Source of the DNA: Terrirubrum flagellatum
Lineage (GTDB): Bacteria > Pseudomonadota > Alphaproteobacteria > Rhizobiales > Beijerinckiaceae
Length of the DNA: 64,000 nt
Assembly: GCF_022059845.1 (NCBI RefSeq)
Contig: NZ_CP091851.1
Coordinates: 744,001-808,000 of the forward strand
Reading direction: 5' to 3'
This document shows, in pieces, positions 63,915-64,000 of the stretch. The notes beneath the pieces were generated by a model. That model saw only the letters and a list, made by a program, of their open reading frames with translations, made no database searches and was not told the DNA's origin. Both the position numbers and the translations under genes were made by a program. Numbering within the stretch: position 1 is the first letter of the stretch; every line of letters starts with the position of its first letter.

Positions 63915-64000
63915 CTATTTCCCGAGATAGCGGTCGAAGAATTGCGCGATGTCGGTGAAGACCTCGCGCGCTTCCGGCGTGTTGACGTCCTGATATTGCG
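63915..64000 (-). CDS. Alpha/beta-hydrolase-like protein, 3' end only
   Basis: The last 28 codons of a minus-strand gene: YQDVNTPEAREVFTDIAQFF then DRYLGK and a TAG stop. The sequence looks like the C-terminal helix of a prolyl-oligopeptidase or dienelactone-hydrolase-type protein, but it is too short for a sure call. The rest lies beyond the right edge. Confidence 0.45.
   Translation of the reverse strand, partial: QYQDVNTPEAREVFTDIAQFFDRYLGK

Overview
The window is high-GC chromosomal DNA from an alphaproteobacterium, most probably a member of the Hyphomicrobiales (Rhizobiales). The genus cannot be fixed from the sequence alone. Evidence for this placement includes a Usg-family protein, a DUF6867 gene inside a liv operon, a CGNR regulator, a form II (AYRGAGR) CoxSLM cluster with CoxD/CoxE/XdhC helpers, and short palindromic intergenic repeats of a rhizobial type. 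I saw no rRNA, tRNA, CRISPR array, phage or complete insertion sequence. Genes are tightly packed, many overlap by 1-4 bases, and most of the window reads as core chromosome.

Layout. 1-2601: 5' part of a large autotransporter-like adhesin on the minus strand, running off the window. 2782-16054: mostly housekeeping genes: a BacA-like permease, trmJ, a Tat-exported amine oxidase, lepB, a secreted hydrolase-fold protein without its nucleophile, murI, corA, rpsD, a Ser hydrolase, a phd/vapC-type toxin-antitoxin pair with a readable promoter and operator, purB, rpe and a host-attachment-type protein. 16064-21889: transporter, DadA-like oxidase, outer-membrane protein, P1 peptidase, ccdA and DUF1203. 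21951-29611: a branched-chain amino-acid (liv) locus with two near-identical binding-protein genes separated by an opposite-strand CGNR regulator, then DUF6867-livF-livG-livM-livH. 30158-32599: an aconitase X pair (cis-3-hydroxyproline dehydratase type) with an alpha/beta hydrolase. 32644-32914: a MITE-like element. 32913-35450: two SDR genes divergent from an XRE/MmyB-type regulator.

35562-50292 is a molybdenum hydroxylase locus. It starts with coxG and coxS-coxL-coxM (iron-sulfur, molybdenum and FAD subunits), followed by a mixed stretch with RidA, coxD (MoxR AAA+ ATPase), coxE (VWA protein), an XdhC/CoxI function split over two genes, and a MoeA-like plus MobA-like pair that probably builds or inserts the molybdopterin cytosine dinucleotide cofactor. 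The large subunit carries the form II motif, so the true substrate may not be CO. Between coxD and coxE lies an insert (43374-45303) with a divergent pair of unfamiliar genes: an ADP-ribosyltransferase-like membrane protein and a very Ala/Val/Gly-rich protein. This is the best candidate here for something undescribed.

50454-64000: small secreted proteins, an orphan HNH protein, gpt, a CinA-type protein, an MFS transporter, the overlapping sfsA-map-radC run, a TPR-membrane-class III adenylate cyclase, an AraC regulator, a Cys-rich mini-protein with a dehalogenase-like hydrolase, usg, exoD, a methyltransferase, and the 3' end of a hydrolase gene at the right edge.
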